NCBI RefSeq assembly: GCF_021129305.1
Contig: NZ_JAJOMB010000001.1
Location: forward strand, 620,001 to 684,000
DNA: 64,000 nt
Source: Kineosporia babensis
Lineage (GTDB): Bacteria > Actinomycetota > Actinomycetes > Actinomycetales > Kineosporiaceae
Direction of reading: 5' to 3'
How positions within the stretch are numbered: position 1 is the first letter of the stretch; each line of letters starts with the position of its first letter. Below are positions 25,733 through 35,066 of this stretch, piece after piece. The notes under the pieces were generated by a model. The model did no database searches, was not told where the DNA came from, and saw only the letters and a program-made list of their open reading frames with translations. The translations under genes were made by a program, and so were the position numbers.

Positions 25733-26581
25733 ATGGATGGCCACTCCCCACGGAAGGGCCTGCGACCCGCACTCCGGCTGCTCGCCGGCTTGATGCTCGG
25801 CGTGGCCTTCCTGATGCTGTCGTCCGGCACCGCCCAGGCGGCTCCGGCCCCGGCCACCAACCCGGCCACGGCCCCGATCGCGGCAGCGGTAGGCACGGTT
25901 CAGGCCAACACGATTCAGCCCGGTGACCAGGAGATCTCGGTCAGCGTGCCCGGGCAGCGCAGTCAGGTGCTCTCGATCATCCTGATGGTCACGCTGATCG
26001 GCGTGGCGCCTTCGATCCTGCTGATGTGCACCTCGTTCACCAAGATCGTGGTGGTGCTGTCGCTGACCCGCAGCGCGCTGGGCACCCCCTCGGTCCCGCC
26101 GAACCAGGTGCTGGTCGGGCTCGCGCTGTTCCTGTCGCTGTTCATCATGGGCCCCACCGTCGACGCGATCAACGACGCGGCGATCCAGCCCTACAGCTCC
26201 GGCGACATGAACATCACCGAGGCCTACCGGGCCGGCACCGACCCGATGCGCGAGTTCATGCTGCGGTTCACCCGCGACGAGGAACTGGCGCTGATGACCA
26301 AGGCCGCCGACCTACCCTTCCCGGAGAATCGGGAGAGCGTCGACCTGCGCACCCTGGTACCGGCTTTCGTGCTCAGCGAGCTGCGCGGCGCGTTCATCAT
26401 CGGGTTCGTCATCTTCATCCCGTTCCTGGTGATCGACATCGTGGTCAGCGCCATCCTGATGTCGCTGGGTATGGTCATGCTGCCGCCCGCGCTGGTCTCC
26501 CTGCCGTTCAAGCTGCTGCTGTTCGTGCTGGTCGACGGCTGGACCCTGATCGTCACCACGCTGATCGGCAGCTACCGCTAG
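25733..26581 (+). CDS. fliP: Flagellar export gate protein FliP
   Basis: Core of the FliPQR export gate. The 282-aa protein has an N-terminal signal-like segment (residues ~14-38 ending in AQAAPA) and four membrane helices. FliP motifs include SIILMVTLIGVAPSILLMCTSFTKIVVVLSLTR, the PNQVLVGLALFLSLFIMGP segment, and PAFVLSELRGAFIIGFVIFIPFLVIDIVVSAILMSLGMVMLPP. It is followed after 58 nt by fliQ. Confidence 0.97.
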   Translation: MDGHSPRKGLRPALRLLAGLMLGVAFLMLSSGTAQAAPAPATNPATAPIAAAVGTVQANTIQPGDQEISVSVPGQRSQVLSIILMVTLIGVAPSILLMCTSFTKIVVVLSLTRSALGTPSVPPNQVLVGLALFLSLFIMGPTVDAINDAAIQPYSSGDMNITEAYRAGTDPMREFMLRFTRDEELALMTKAADLPFPENRESVDLRTLVPAFVLSELRGAFIIGFVIFIPFLVIDIVVSAILMSLGMVMLPPALVSLPFKLLLFVLVDGWTLIVTTLIGSYR

Positions 26582-26639
26582 CTGCCGCCGCGAGAACCCC
26601 TTTCGCACCGATCAACCCGCCGAGACCGGAAGGCCCGCC

Positions 26640-26909
26640 ATGGAAGACGCGATCATCCAGATCGTCGCGGCCGCCCTGCTGACCGCGACCAAGGTGGCCG
26701 GCCCGGTGCTGGGCGCCACCCTGGGGATCGGCCTGCTGCTGTCGATCGTCCAGTCGGCCACCCAGATCCAGGAACAGACCCTGACCTTCGTGCCCAAGCT
26801 GGTGATCACCGCCGTGGTGCTGGTGCTCACCGGGAACTGGTGCCTGAAGACCCTGGAGGGCTTCACCCGGGAACTGTTCACCATGGTCCCGAATCTGCTG
26901 AACAGCTGA
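26640..26909 (+). CDS. fliQ: Flagellar export gate protein FliQ
   Basis: A small export-gate subunit of 89 aa with two membrane helices (residues ~16-38 and ~50-70) and the family pattern GPVLGATLGIGLLLSIVQSATQIQEQTLTFVPKL. A GGAAGG-type ribosome-binding site precedes the ATG. fliR follows after 10 nt. Confidence 0.96.
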   Translation: MEDAIIQIVAAALLTATKVAGPVLGATLGIGLLLSIVQSATQIQEQTLTFVPKLVITAVVLVLTGNWCLKTLEGFTRELFTMVPNLLNS

Positions 26910-26919
26910 GCCTTTTCCC

Positions 26920-27681
26920 GTGGACCTGAGCCTCGCCGCGCTGACCCTGTCCGGCTACCTGCTCGCGCTGGGCCGGACCGTCGGCTTCGTGCTGGTCTCC
27001 CCGCCGTTCAACACCCGGGCGATCCCCCGGCAGGTGCGCGCGGTGACGGCCTTCACGCTGGCGATCCCGACGTCCGTCTGGACCACCCCGAGCGCCCCGC
27101 CGCTCGGCTCCGGGGCGATGCTCGGCCAGATGCTGCTGCAGATGCTGCTCGGCCTGGCCATGGGCTACTTCGTGCTGATGGCGGTGGCGGCGATCCAGAC
27201 CATCGGTGACTTCATCGACCTGGCCGGTGGTTTCAGCATCACCCAGGGCCTGGACCCGTTGTCGATGGTGCAGAGCTCGGTGATGGGCCGGCTGCACCAG
27301 CTGGTCGCGATCACGCTGCTGTTCGCCGCCGACGGCCATCTGGTCATCCTGCGCGGGCTCTCGCGCACGTTCGAGATCGCCGCGGTGGCCACCATGGACC
27401 TCTCCGAGGTGGCCGAGACCCTGACCAAGATGCTGGCCACCATGTTCGTCTCGGCGATCCAGATCACCGCGCCGATCCTCGCCGCCCTGCTGATCGCCGA
27501 CGTCGCACTGGGTCTGCTCACCCGGGCCGCGCCCGCCCTGAACGCCTTCGCCCTGGCCTTCCCGCTGAAGATCATCATGAGCCTGTTCCTGATCGGGCTG
27601 ATCCTGGTGCAGATCCCGGGGGCCCTGGAGCAGTTCGTGAACACCGCCGGGATGGCGATGATCCGGCTGGTCGGGGGGTGA
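26920..27681 (+). CDS. fliR: Flagellar export gate protein FliR
   Basis: Export-gate subunit of 253 aa with about six membrane helices and the FliR signatures: RTVGFVLVSPPFNTRAIPRQVRA near the N-terminus and GDFIDLAGGFSITQGLDPLS in the middle. It ends in a hydrophobic C-terminal half (LKIIMSLFLIGLILVQIPGA). The start is GTG at 26920; the following gene, flhB, begins 9 nt after the stop with a GTG. Confidence 0.95.
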   Translation: MDLSLAALTLSGYLLALGRTVGFVLVSPPFNTRAIPRQVRAVTAFTLAIPTSVWTTPSAPPLGSGAMLGQMLLQMLLGLAMGYFVLMAVAAIQTIGDFIDLAGGFSITQGLDPLSMVQSSVMGRLHQLVAITLLFAADGHLVILRGLSRTFEIAAVATMDLSEVAETLTKMLATMFVSAIQITAPILAALLIADVALGLLTRAAPALNAFALAFPLKIIMSLFLIGLILVQIPGALEQFVNTAGMAMIRLVGG

Positions 27682-27690
27682 GGACGGGAC

Positions 27691-28869
27691 GTGGCCGGTG
27701 ACAAGGACGGCAAGACAGAGAAGCCGACACCCAAGAAGATCAAGGACGCCCGCAAGGACGGGCAGTTCCCGCGCACCCAGGACCTCGGCACCTGGGCCTC
27801 GATCGCCGCGGCGATCGCGGTGATGCCGTTCAGCGTGGACCTGACCAACGAGCGGCTGCGGGTGATGCTGGCGAGACTGCCCGAGGTGGGCCGGGACCCG
27901 AGCCTGGCCCAGGCGTTCAGCGTGATGAACGACATCCCGATGACGGTGCTGATCGGGGCCGCGCCGATGTGCCTGGCCGGGGTGCTCACCGCCTTCCTGT
28001 CCACCGCGCTGCAGGGTTTCTACCCCAGCGCCAAGGCCCTGCAGCCGAAGTTCAGCCGGATGAACCCGCTGCAGGGAGTGAAACGGATGTTCGGCCCGCG
28101 GGCCGCCTGGGAGGCGCTCAAGGCGCTGCTGAAGGTGGTGGTCCTGGCCGCCGTGGTCTGGGTGATCGGCAAGGACCTGGTGGCCCAGCTGATCGGCCAG
28201 GGCGTGCTGCCGTTGATGGCCACCGCCGAGATGGCCGCCGAGGACATCCGCAAGCTGGTGTTCGCCGCGGCCGGCGCGGGGCTCGTGCTGGCCCTGGCCG
28301 ACTACGCCTACCAGCGCTATGAGGTGATGAAGCAGCTGAAGATGTCGCCCAAGGACATCAAGGACGAGTACAAGCAGCAGGAGGGCGACCCCCAGCTGAA
28401 GGGCGCGATCCGGCAGAAGCAGATGGCGATGTCGCGCAATCGGATGATGGCCGAGATCCCGAACGCCAACGTCGTGCTCACCAACCCGACCCACCTGGCC
28501 ATCGCCCTGAAGTACGAGCAGGGCAAGGGCGCGCCGAAGGTGGTGGCCAAGGGCTCGGACTCGGTGGCCGCGGCGATCCGCGAGATCGCCAAGGAACACC
28601 GGATTCCGGTGGTCGAGGACAAACCGCTGGCCCGCGCGCTGTTCCGGGTCTGCGAGATCGGTGAGGAGATCCCGGCCGAGCTGTACATGGCGGTGGCCCG
28701 GATCCTCGCGTTCGTGATGCAGGCCGGAAAGCCGGGCCGCAACGCGGCAATCCGGAAGCCGCACATCAAGACGCCGGTTCCGGACGTCCTGCCCAGCCGG
28801 TCGCAACTCAACGCACGTCGGCGCAGAGAGATCAGCGAGGCGCGCAAAACGCCGCGCCGGACCGTCTGA
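27691..28869 (+). CDS. flhB: Flagellar export switch protein FlhB
   Basis: Export-gate protein whose self-cleavage sets substrate specificity. The 392-aa protein has the basic N-terminal motif (EKPTPKKIKDARKDGQFPRTQDL), four membrane helices in residues ~30-215, and the cytoplasmic domain with the intact autocleavage site NPTH at residues 265-268 (LTNPTHLAIALKYE). A ~30-aa basic extension ends the protein. It closes the fliM-flhB block; flhA, which usually follows, is 6.2 kb away. Confidence 0.97.
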   Translation: MAGDKDGKTEKPTPKKIKDARKDGQFPRTQDLGTWASIAAAIAVMPFSVDLTNERLRVMLARLPEVGRDPSLAQAFSVMNDIPMTVLIGAAPMCLAGVLTAFLSTALQGFYPSAKALQPKFSRMNPLQGVKRMFGPRAAWEALKALLKVVVLAAVVWVIGKDLVAQLIGQGVLPLMATAEMAAEDIRKLVFAAAGAGLVLALADYAYQRYEVMKQLKMSPKDIKDEYKQQEGDPQLKGAIRQKQMAMSRNRMMAEIPNANVVLTNPTHLAIALKYEQGKGAPKVVAKGSDSVAAAIREIAKEHRIPVVEDKPLARALFRVCEIGEEIPAELYMAVARILAFVMQAGKPGRNAAIRKPHIKTPVPDVLPSRSQLNARRRREISEARKTPRRTV

Positions 28870-28961
28870 CGTCCCCTCTGCAGGCCTCAGAATCGGTCAC
28901 CGCAGCCCATTTTCGCCAAGTTCCCTGATAGATCTTTGTGACACGCCGCCGGTAATCCCAA

Positions 28962-28977
28962 CCGTGTAATTACACGG
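28962..28977. promoter_or_regulatory. 16-bp perfect palindrome, candidate operator for the adhesin-sortase cassette
   Basis: CCGTGTAATTACACGG is perfectly palindromic and centred about 75 nt before the adhesin ATG. It is AT-rich for this genome. It looks like a binding site for a dimeric regulator; the regulator is unknown. Confidence 0.5.
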
Positions 28978-29043
28978 CTACCTAGAGTTCCCGATCGACC
29001 GGATCGACATGGATCCTGGCAGTCAGGTAGCGGGGGCGCCTCA

Positions 29044-32000
29044 ATGCGTGTCTTGTCACGAACTAGCTCGAACCCGGACGGGGGTTCGCCTTTCGGCGGA
29101 CGTGCCCGATTCCGGCACCGACGAGGGGTTGCGCAGGTCGTCGCCGGCCTCCTCGTCGCCGGAGGTGGACTGCCGATGGCCGCCACCTCGGCATCCGCAT
29201 CACCCACGACGGTCCCTGCCTCTTCCGCGTTCTCGGCGGTGGGGAAGCCGTCGACGGTGAAGAAGAGTGCGACGGACGACAAGGACAAGAAGGACAGCAG
29301 GCTCAGCAAGAAGACCATCCGGGCCGCGGCGGACGGCTCAACCGGGGCCCTGGCCTACGGCGTGAAGACCACGGTGTCCCTGCTCGGGGCACCACTGGTC
29401 AACGTCAACGAGACGCCGAAGTCCGCCTGGCCGGCCGGACCACCTCAGGCCACCACCGCCAACATCGGGGTGCCCAACCTGCTGAGCACCGGCGAGGTGA
29501 CCACCACCGCTGAGGGCGACGACCTCAAGGACACCTCGAAGGCGACTTCCTCGGTCGCCGGACTGGGTACCGGCACCGGTCTCCAGGGCCTGCAGGGTGT
29601 GACCGCCGACGTGATCGGCTCCACCTGCATCGGCACCGCCGCCGGGGTCACCGCCACCTCGACCGTGACCGGGCTGAAGCTCGCCGGGGTCGCGAACACC
29701 ACGATCCCGACCAACCCGGCCCCGAACACGGTGCTGGACATCGCGATCGGCAAGCTGCACCTGAACGAGCAGACCAAGAGCACCGCCGGGGGCAAGACCA
29801 CGCTGGTCACCAACGCCCTGCGGCTGGAACTGCTCGGTGGCGCGCTGAGCGCGGTCGGCACGGGCGACGTGATCGCCGGGCACACCGAGTGCACCACCAC
29901 CGACGCACTGGTGCCGACCCTCACCGGCATCGCGCCGACCACCGGCCCGACCACCGGCGGCACCAGCGTGGTCCTGACCGGGACGAACTTCCGGGGCACC
30001 TCGAGCGTGAAGTTCGGCAGCACGGAAGCTGCTTACACGATCGACAGCACGACCAAGATCACCGCGTTCTCCCCGGCCGGCAGCGGCGCGCAGAACGTCA
30101 CGGTGACCACGCCGGGCACCACCGGTGGGACCAACACCGGCACCAACAACTTCACCTACGTCGGCGCGCCGACGGTGACGGGCGTGGCTCCATCGAACGG
30201 TCCACCGGGCGGCACGACTTCGGTGACCATCACCGGAACCGGCTTCAGCGGAACGGGAGTGGGGACGCCGACAGTCAAGTTCGGCAACACCAACGCCACC
30301 GGCGTGACTGTGAACAGTGCTAACTCGATCACCGCCAACGCCCCGGCCGGGACCGGCACGGTGTTCGTCACGGTGACCACCAACGCCGGGACGTCGGCCC
30401 AGGGGACTGCGAACCAGTACACCTACCAGGACGCGCTGGCGCTGACCTCGATCGCTCCGACATCGGGCCCGATCACCGGCGGTACGACGGTCACCGCGAC
30501 AGGTACCGGATTCACCGCTGACTCAGTGATCCAGTTCGGTACCACTGCCCTGTCGACCACCTACGTCAGCGACACGAAGCTGACCGCGGTGTCGCCGGCA
30601 GGTACCGGTACAGCGAACGTGACCGTCAAGCGAGGGACCCAGCCGGCCACCAGCCCGCAGGTCTTCACGTACAACGCCGTCCCAGTGGTTACGGGCCTCA
30701 GCGTGGCGACTGGTCCGGATACAGGTGGCACGACGGTGACCGTCAACGGCACCGGCCTGGCCGACGTCACCAACGTGACGATCGGCGGCAACTCGGCAAC
30801 GCCGTCCAACGTCACCGCCACCTCACTCCAGTTCACCACCCCGGCTCATGCGGCCGGAGCAGTGACGGTGTCGCTGACCAGCCCAAGCGGTACGGCCCCG
30901 GCGGGTGTGTTCCTGTACACCTCGACAGCTGCGCCCAGCGCGATCATCGTCACCGGCTTGGCCCCGAGCAGCGGGCCGTTGGCGGGAGGCGGCTCAGCGA
31001 CGCTGACAGGCACCTTCCTGACCGCTGGCAACACCGTGACGATCGGTGGAAAGAACGCCCCGGTCACCAACGAGGTTCCCGGCGCGCTGACGGGGACGAT
31101 CACCGTGACGGTCCCGCAGGGCGACGCCCCCGGAGCCGCCCCCGTGGTGGTCAGCAACGGTGGATCCAGCAGCCTGATCAGCCTGGCCAACACCTACACC
31201 TACACCGCCGCTACACCTACGGTTGGCAGCCTCTCACCGACCAATGGTCCCTCCACTGGCGGCACCGAAGTCACCGTCACGGGAACGGGATTCACCAGCG
31301 GGTCCGTCATCTACTGGGGCGCCATCCCCATGGTGACGACCTACGTGGACGGCACCACTCTGAAGTTCACCACCCCGCCCGGAACCGGCACTAACACCGT
31401 GACGGTTCGGACGAACGGCGGAACTGCCAGTAACGGTGCCACTTTCACATCCAACGCCATTCCGGTCGTCCTGACCATCAACCCGCTCACCGGCCCGGTG
31501 ACCGGCGGTACCACGGTCAACGTCACCGGCAGCAACCTCACCGCGATCAGCACGATCCAGGTCGGCAGCAAGACGGTGAACAAGAACTCGGGTGGCTCGG
31601 CAGGGGCCTTCTCGTTCGACACCCCGTCGAACAGCGCCGGGGCCTCGCTGATCACCTTCAACGTCTCGGGCGGCGGTACCGCGCTCACCCCGGGCACGTT
31701 CGTCTACACCCCGATCGCGGCCGGCGCCGCCACCGTGAACCCGACCAGCGGTCCGATCCAGGGCGGTAACCAGGTCACCATCACCGGTACCGGGTTCAGC
31801 TCGCTCCTGGCCCTGACCGTCGGCGGCAAGGTGGTCCCCGCCTCCGACTACACCGTCACCGGGGACACCACGCTCACCTTCACCATGCCGTCCGGCCTGA
31901 TCTCGGGCACCGTCCCGGTGATCATCGCCACCGCCGGCGGGATCGTGACCGTGAACTACACCTACAGCGCCTTCGACTCGGCCCTGATCCTCGGCATCTC

Positions 32001-33831
32001 GCCGATCACCGGGCCGACCACCGGCGGCACCCAGGTGACCATCACCGGTACCGGGTTCACCGGGGCGACCGGAGCCACGTTCGGCGGTACGCCGGGCACC
32101 GGCTTCAACGTCAACGCGGCCGGTACCCAGGTCACCGTGACCACCCCGGCCAAGGCCGCCGGTCTGGTCAACGTGGCGCTCACCAACGGGAGCGCGGCGA
32201 GCACCAGCACCGCGCTGTTCACCTACCTGGCTGCGAACCTCGGCCCGGTAGTCACCGGTCTCACGCCGGCCCTCGGCTCGGTGGCCGGTGGCAACCAGGT
32301 GACGATCTCCGGCAGCGGCTTCCTGCTCGCCACCGGCGTCACCTTCGGGGGCACCGCCGCGACGATCACTTCGCTGATCAACACGAACACCATCGTGGTG
32401 AACGCTCCGGCCCACGCGGTCGGTGAGGTGGACGTCGTCGTCACCACTCCGGTGGGCAGCAGCTCGGTGAGTGCTGACTCGAAGTACACCTACGTGGCGG
32501 CCAACGGCGTGCCGGTGGTCGACACCATGACGCCACGCAGCGGCCCGACCGGCGGTGGCACCACCGTGGTCTTCCGGGGCCTGGGCATGACCGGCGTCAA
32601 CCGGGTCACCTTCGACGGCACGGCGGCCACCGACCTCACGGTTGTGGACAACACCACGCTGACGCTGAAGACCCCGGCTCACACCGCCGGCGGCGTCCCG
32701 GTCATCCTGACCAACGCCAATGGGGCCAGCCGCTCGTACCTGTTCACCTACGTGCCGCTGTCGGGTCTGCCGACGGTGTCGGGTCTGACCCCGAACGTGG
32801 GGCCGGTCGCCGGTGGCACCGTGGTGACGATCAGCGGTACCGGGTTCGACTCGGCCACCACCGTCTCCTTCGACGGGGTGGAGGGCACCGACCTGGAGTT
32901 GGGTGTGGACATCGACGGCCCGGGCACCGCCCTGGAGACGTCCGGTGATGTGAGCCAGGCCGTCACCAAGGACGCCGGCCTGAAGGCGGTGGCCTACAAG
33001 CCGGCGCTGGCCAAGCGCGCGGTCGGCGAGATCAAGGCGGCCGCCTCCAACACCCTGAAGGTGACCACCCCGCCGCACGCCGGTGGCCCGACCACGGTGG
33101 TGGTGACCAACTCCGCAGGTTCGATCAGCTTCCTGCAGTCGTTCACCTTCATCCCGGTGCTGGCCGCGACCAGCACGATCAACACCCAGGTGGAGGTCGG
33201 CGCCAGCAAGCGGATCACTCCGCGGGGCCCGTCGTACTCCGGTATCGAGGTCACCGACTGCACCACGCCGGAAGGCCAGGGTTCGGTGCGGATCTCGGAC
33301 GACGAGAAGACCTGCCTGTACACGGCTCCGGACGACGAGGGTGACGACAGCTTCGTGATGTCGGTCATCGACGACCTGGGTCAGACCGCGGAGCAGACCG
33401 TGAACGTCGAGATCGTTGCCGAAGGTGGCACCGACCTTGGCGACGGAGGCGGCAACGACTCCGGCGACGGTGACGACGGCGGCACCGACCTCGGCGACGG
33501 GGGCGGCAACAGCTCCGGCGACGGTGACGACGGCGGCACCGGTTCCGGTGGCGAGGGCGGCAACGACACCGGAAGCGGCCTGGCCTTCACCGGTACCCCG
33601 CTGCTGCTGATCCCCGGCCTGGCTCTCGGCCTGGTGCTGGTCCTGATCGGAGCCGGCCTGCTCGGCGCCGAGCGGTTCCGGATCCGGCGCGGCGGCAGCC
33701 TGCGCGAGCCGGCCACCGACGAGGACGGGCGGCAGCTGATGCCGGCCGGCCTGTTCGGCCCGCAATCGCAGGACCAGGACCGTCTGCGCGACGAGGACGG
33801 CCCCAAACCCTCACCTGACGACGCGGCGTAA
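29044..33831 (+). CDS. Giant cell-wall-anchored adhesin with 12 IPT/TIG repeats and an LAFTG sorting signal
   Basis: Predicted surface protein of 1595 aa. It has a twin-basic/hydrophobic secretion signal (residues ~20-55 ending in SASAS), then a domain resembling choice-of-anchor P (~100-285; two Cys in STCIGTAAG and HTECTT). About 12 IPT/TIG immunoglobulin-like repeats follow (~290-1345), each opening with a pattern like TGIAPTTGPTTGGTSVVLTGTNF, then a short Ig-like module (~1380-1460). An Asp/Gly-rich spacer with two copies of a TDLGDGGGN-type unit leads to LAFTG (1513-1517), a hydrophobic helix and a basic tail. The LAxTG form fits class E sortases, and such a sortase gene starts 36 nt downstream. 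Confidence 0.93.
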   Translation: MRVLSRTSSNPDGGSPFGGRARFRHRRGVAQVVAGLLVAGGGLPMAATSASASPTTVPASSAFSAVGKPSTVKKSATDDKDKKDSRLSKKTIRAAADGSTGALAYGVKTTVSLLGAPLVNVNETPKSAWPAGPPQATTANIGVPNLLSTGEVTTTAEGDDLKDTSKATSSVAGLGTGTGLQGLQGVTADVIGSTCIGTAAGVTATSTVTGLKLAGVANTTIPTNPAPNTVLDIAIGKLHLNEQTKSTAGGKTTLVTNALRLELLGGALSAVGTGDVIAGHTECTTTDALVPTLTGIAPTTGPTTGGTSVVLTGTNFRGTSSVKFGSTEAAYTIDSTTKITAFSPAGSGAQNVTVTTPGTTGGTNTGTNNFTYVGAPTVTGVAPSNGPPGGTTSVTITGTGFSGTGVGTPTVKFGNTNATGVTVNSANSITANAPAGTGTVFVTVTTNAGTSAQGTANQYTYQDALALTSIAPTSGPITGGTTVTATGTGFTADSVIQFGTTALSTTYVSDTKLTAVSPAGTGTANVTVKRGTQPATSPQVFTYNAVPVVTGLSVATGPDTGGTTVTVNGTGLADVTNVTIGGNSATPSNVTATSLQFTTPAHAAGAVTVSLTSPSGTAPAGVFLYTSTAAPSAIIVTGLAPSSGPLAGGGSATLTGTFLTAGNTVTIGGKNAPVTNEVPGALTGTITVTVPQGDAPGAAPVVVSNGGSSSLISLANTYTYTAATPTVGSLSPTNGPSTGGTEVTVTGTGFTSGSVIYWGAIPMVTTYVDGTTLKFTTPPGTGTNTVTVRTNGGTASNGATFTSNAIPVVLTINPLTGPVTGGTTVNVTGSNLTAISTIQVGSKTVNKNSGGSAGAFSFDTPSNSAGASLITFNVSGGGTALTPGTFVYTPIAAGAATVNPTSGPIQGGNQVTITGTGFSSLLALTVGGKVVPASDYTVTGDTTLTFTMPSGLISGTVPVIIATAGGIVTVNYTYSAFDSALILGISPITGPTTGGTQVTITGTGFTGATGATFGGTPGTGFNVNAAGTQVTVTTPAKAAGLVNVALTNGSAASTSTALFTYLAANLGPVVTGLTPALGSVAGGNQVTISGSGFLLATGVTFGGTAATITSLINTNTIVVNAPAHAVGEVDVVVTTPVGSSSVSADSKYTYVAANGVPVVDTMTPRSGPTGGGTTVVFRGLGMTGVNRVTFDGTAATDLTVVDNTTLTLKTPAHTAGGVPVILTNANGASRSYLFTYVPLSGLPTVSGLTPNVGPVAGGTVVTISGTGFDSATTVSFDGVEGTDLELGVDIDGPGTALETSGDVSQAVTKDAGLKAVAYKPALAKRAVGEIKAAASNTLKVTTPPHAGGPTTVVVTNSAGSISFLQSFTFIPVLAATSTINTQVEVGASKRITPRGPSYSGIEVTDCTTPEGQGSVRISDDEKTCLYTAPDDEGDDSFVMSVIDDLGQTAEQTVNVEIVAEGGTDLGDGGGNDSGDGDDGGTDLGDGGGNSSGDGDDGGTGSGGEGGNDTGSGLAFTGTPLLLIPGLALGLVLVLIGAGLLGAERFRIRRGGSLREPATDEDGRQLMPAGLFGPQSQDQDRLRDEDGPKPSPDDAA

Positions 33832-33867
33832 CCAGCCGCTGACCAAGAGAACCGAAAGGATGCCGGA

Positions 33868-34533
33868 GTGACATCGATGAGGCGGGCCCGCGGATCGCGG
33901 GTCCGCCTCATCGGTTTGTTGACCCTGGTCGTCGGCGTGCTGCTGACGGCCGGCGTCGGAGGCGGCTGGTGGTGGACGAATCATCAGGCCCGCAGCACCG
34001 CCCACGGGCTGGCCGACCGGGCCACCCAGGCGTTCACCTCCCCGATCGAGCACGGCCCGCGTACGGCTGTGATCCCGAAGGGCGTCAGCGGTCCGGTGGT
34101 CGCCGTGGTCAAGATCCCGAAGCTGGGCGTGGACTGGCGGATGCCGGTCGAACGGGGCACCGGGACCGAGATCCTGCGCCAGGGGCTGGGGATGTACGAC
34201 AGCAGCCCGGCGGTCGGCAAGCGCGGCAACGTCGGGATCGCCGGGCACCGCACCACCTGGGGAGCACCCTTCAAGGAGATCAACACGCTGGCCCGGGGAG
34301 ACCTGATCCAGGTCTGGACCACCCAGGGCCGGTTCGACTACAAGGTCACCGACACCGGGATCACGGTTCCGGCCGACGTCTCGGTGATCCAGCAGAAGAC
34401 CGCCCGGGGCCAGGCGATGCTCACCCTGACCACCTGCCACCCCGAGTTCTCGGCGACCGAGCGGCTGTACGTGCACGCCGTTCTGGCCGACTCGCTCCCC
34501 GCCCCCGCGAAGGCGAGATCCGCACCCGCCTGA
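33868..34533 (+). CDS. srtE: Class E sortase
   Basis: Membrane transpeptidase that joins LAxTG-type surface proteins to peptidoglycan. The 221-aa protein has an N-terminal membrane anchor (residues ~14-36), the catalytic His127 in GIAGHRTTWG, Cys190 in the TLTTCHP motif, and a downstream Arg in ERLYVHAVL. GAAAGG about 8 nt before the GTG supports the start. It lies directly after a protein with an LAFTG signal, its probable substrate. A strong hairpin follows. The pair interrupts the flhB-flhA order. Confidence 0.93.
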   Translation: MTSMRRARGSRVRLIGLLTLVVGVLLTAGVGGGWWWTNHQARSTAHGLADRATQAFTSPIEHGPRTAVIPKGVSGPVVAVVKIPKLGVDWRMPVERGTGTEILRQGLGMYDSSPAVGKRGNVGIAGHRTTWGAPFKEINTLARGDLIQVWTTQGRFDYKVTDTGITVPADVSVIQQKTARGQAMLTLTTCHPEFSATERLYVHAVLADSLPAPAKARSAPA

Positions 34534-34563
34534 CCACACCGTCCTTCAATTCAAGGAACCAGA

Positions 34564-34603
34564 AGGCCCGGCACTTCTCAGCAACTCGAGAAGAGCCGGG
34601 CCT
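34564..34603. terminator. Bidirectional terminator between sortase and small membrane protein gene
   Basis: AGGCCCGGC/GCCGGGCCT (9 bp) plus TTCTC/GAGAA (5 bp), separated by a 2x2 internal loop, form a long hairpin between convergent genes. Confidence 0.75.
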
Positions 34604-34622
34604 CATGGCTTTTGGCGGGTCC

Positions 34623-34754
34623 TACGAAGGCACTTCCTCCGACGGCGCAGGAGTTGCCTTCGGACCGAAGAGCACGTTCTCGGCCTTGGCCAGGCCGATC
34701 ATCAGCAGGGTGAGGAAGGGGAAGACCGCGATCGCGGCCAGGACAACGGACATT
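34623..34754 (-). CDS. Small (43-aa) single-pass membrane protein
   Basis: Unrecognised small protein. An ATG (complement of 34752-34754) is preceded by GGAGGAG at a good distance and reads MSVVLAAIAVFPFLTLLMIG as a membrane helix, followed by a short polar tail rich in Pro and Glu (FGPKATPAPSEEVPS), ending at TAG (complement of 34623-34625). It is convergent with the sortase gene, with a bidirectional hairpin in between. The good ribosome-binding site, hydrophobic helix and GC-rich third positions suggest it is real. A role with the adhesin-sortase cassette or with flagella is speculative. Confidence 0.65.
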
Positions 34755-34975
34755 TCGCTCCTCCGCCCGAAGGCGGTGCAATTCACTCGAACCGGGAACG
34801 GTTACACCAGGATGGCCAAAGGCCACCCGAAACAACGGTGTCCCAGCGACTTTGACAGGTGATGGACAGCAGGCAACCAGACGGTGATACCTGGCCGCTC
34901 AGCAATCGCCGCAGGTTCGCCCGGTCGGCAGAGCGTCGCAGCACGGCGACGAACCGCAGCGTTCCCCCGATCGGC

Positions 34976-35003
34976 TCAAGTGCCCGGAAGCCAGGGCCGA
35001 TGT
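34976..35003 (+). promoter_or_regulatory. Putative FliA-type promoter for flhA
   Basis: TCAA (34976-34979), N16, GCCGATGT (34996-35003), with a predicted start near 35009, about 58 nt before the GTG of flhA. It supports flhA having its own flagellar-sigma promoter after the adhesin-sortase interruption. Confidence 0.65.
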
Positions 35004-35066
35004 GAGCAACAGCCACGGATGGCCGAACCACCCCCTCGTCTGCACCCCTCGCCGGAGGTCGCCCCC

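Noticed and set aside
26878-28806. 642-aa minus-strand open frame
   Set aside because: It is antisense to fliR and flhB and shows no domain or ribosome-binding site.
31234-33765. 843-aa minus-strand open frame
   Set aside because: It is an antisense shadow of the repetitive IPT adhesin; the periodic sequence keeps the opposite frame open.
34578-34835. 85-aa minus-strand open frame overlapping the small membrane protein gene
   Set aside because: It has an Arg/Gly/Pro-rich shadow composition; the overlapping 43-aa frame has a better ribosome-binding site and a clean membrane helix.
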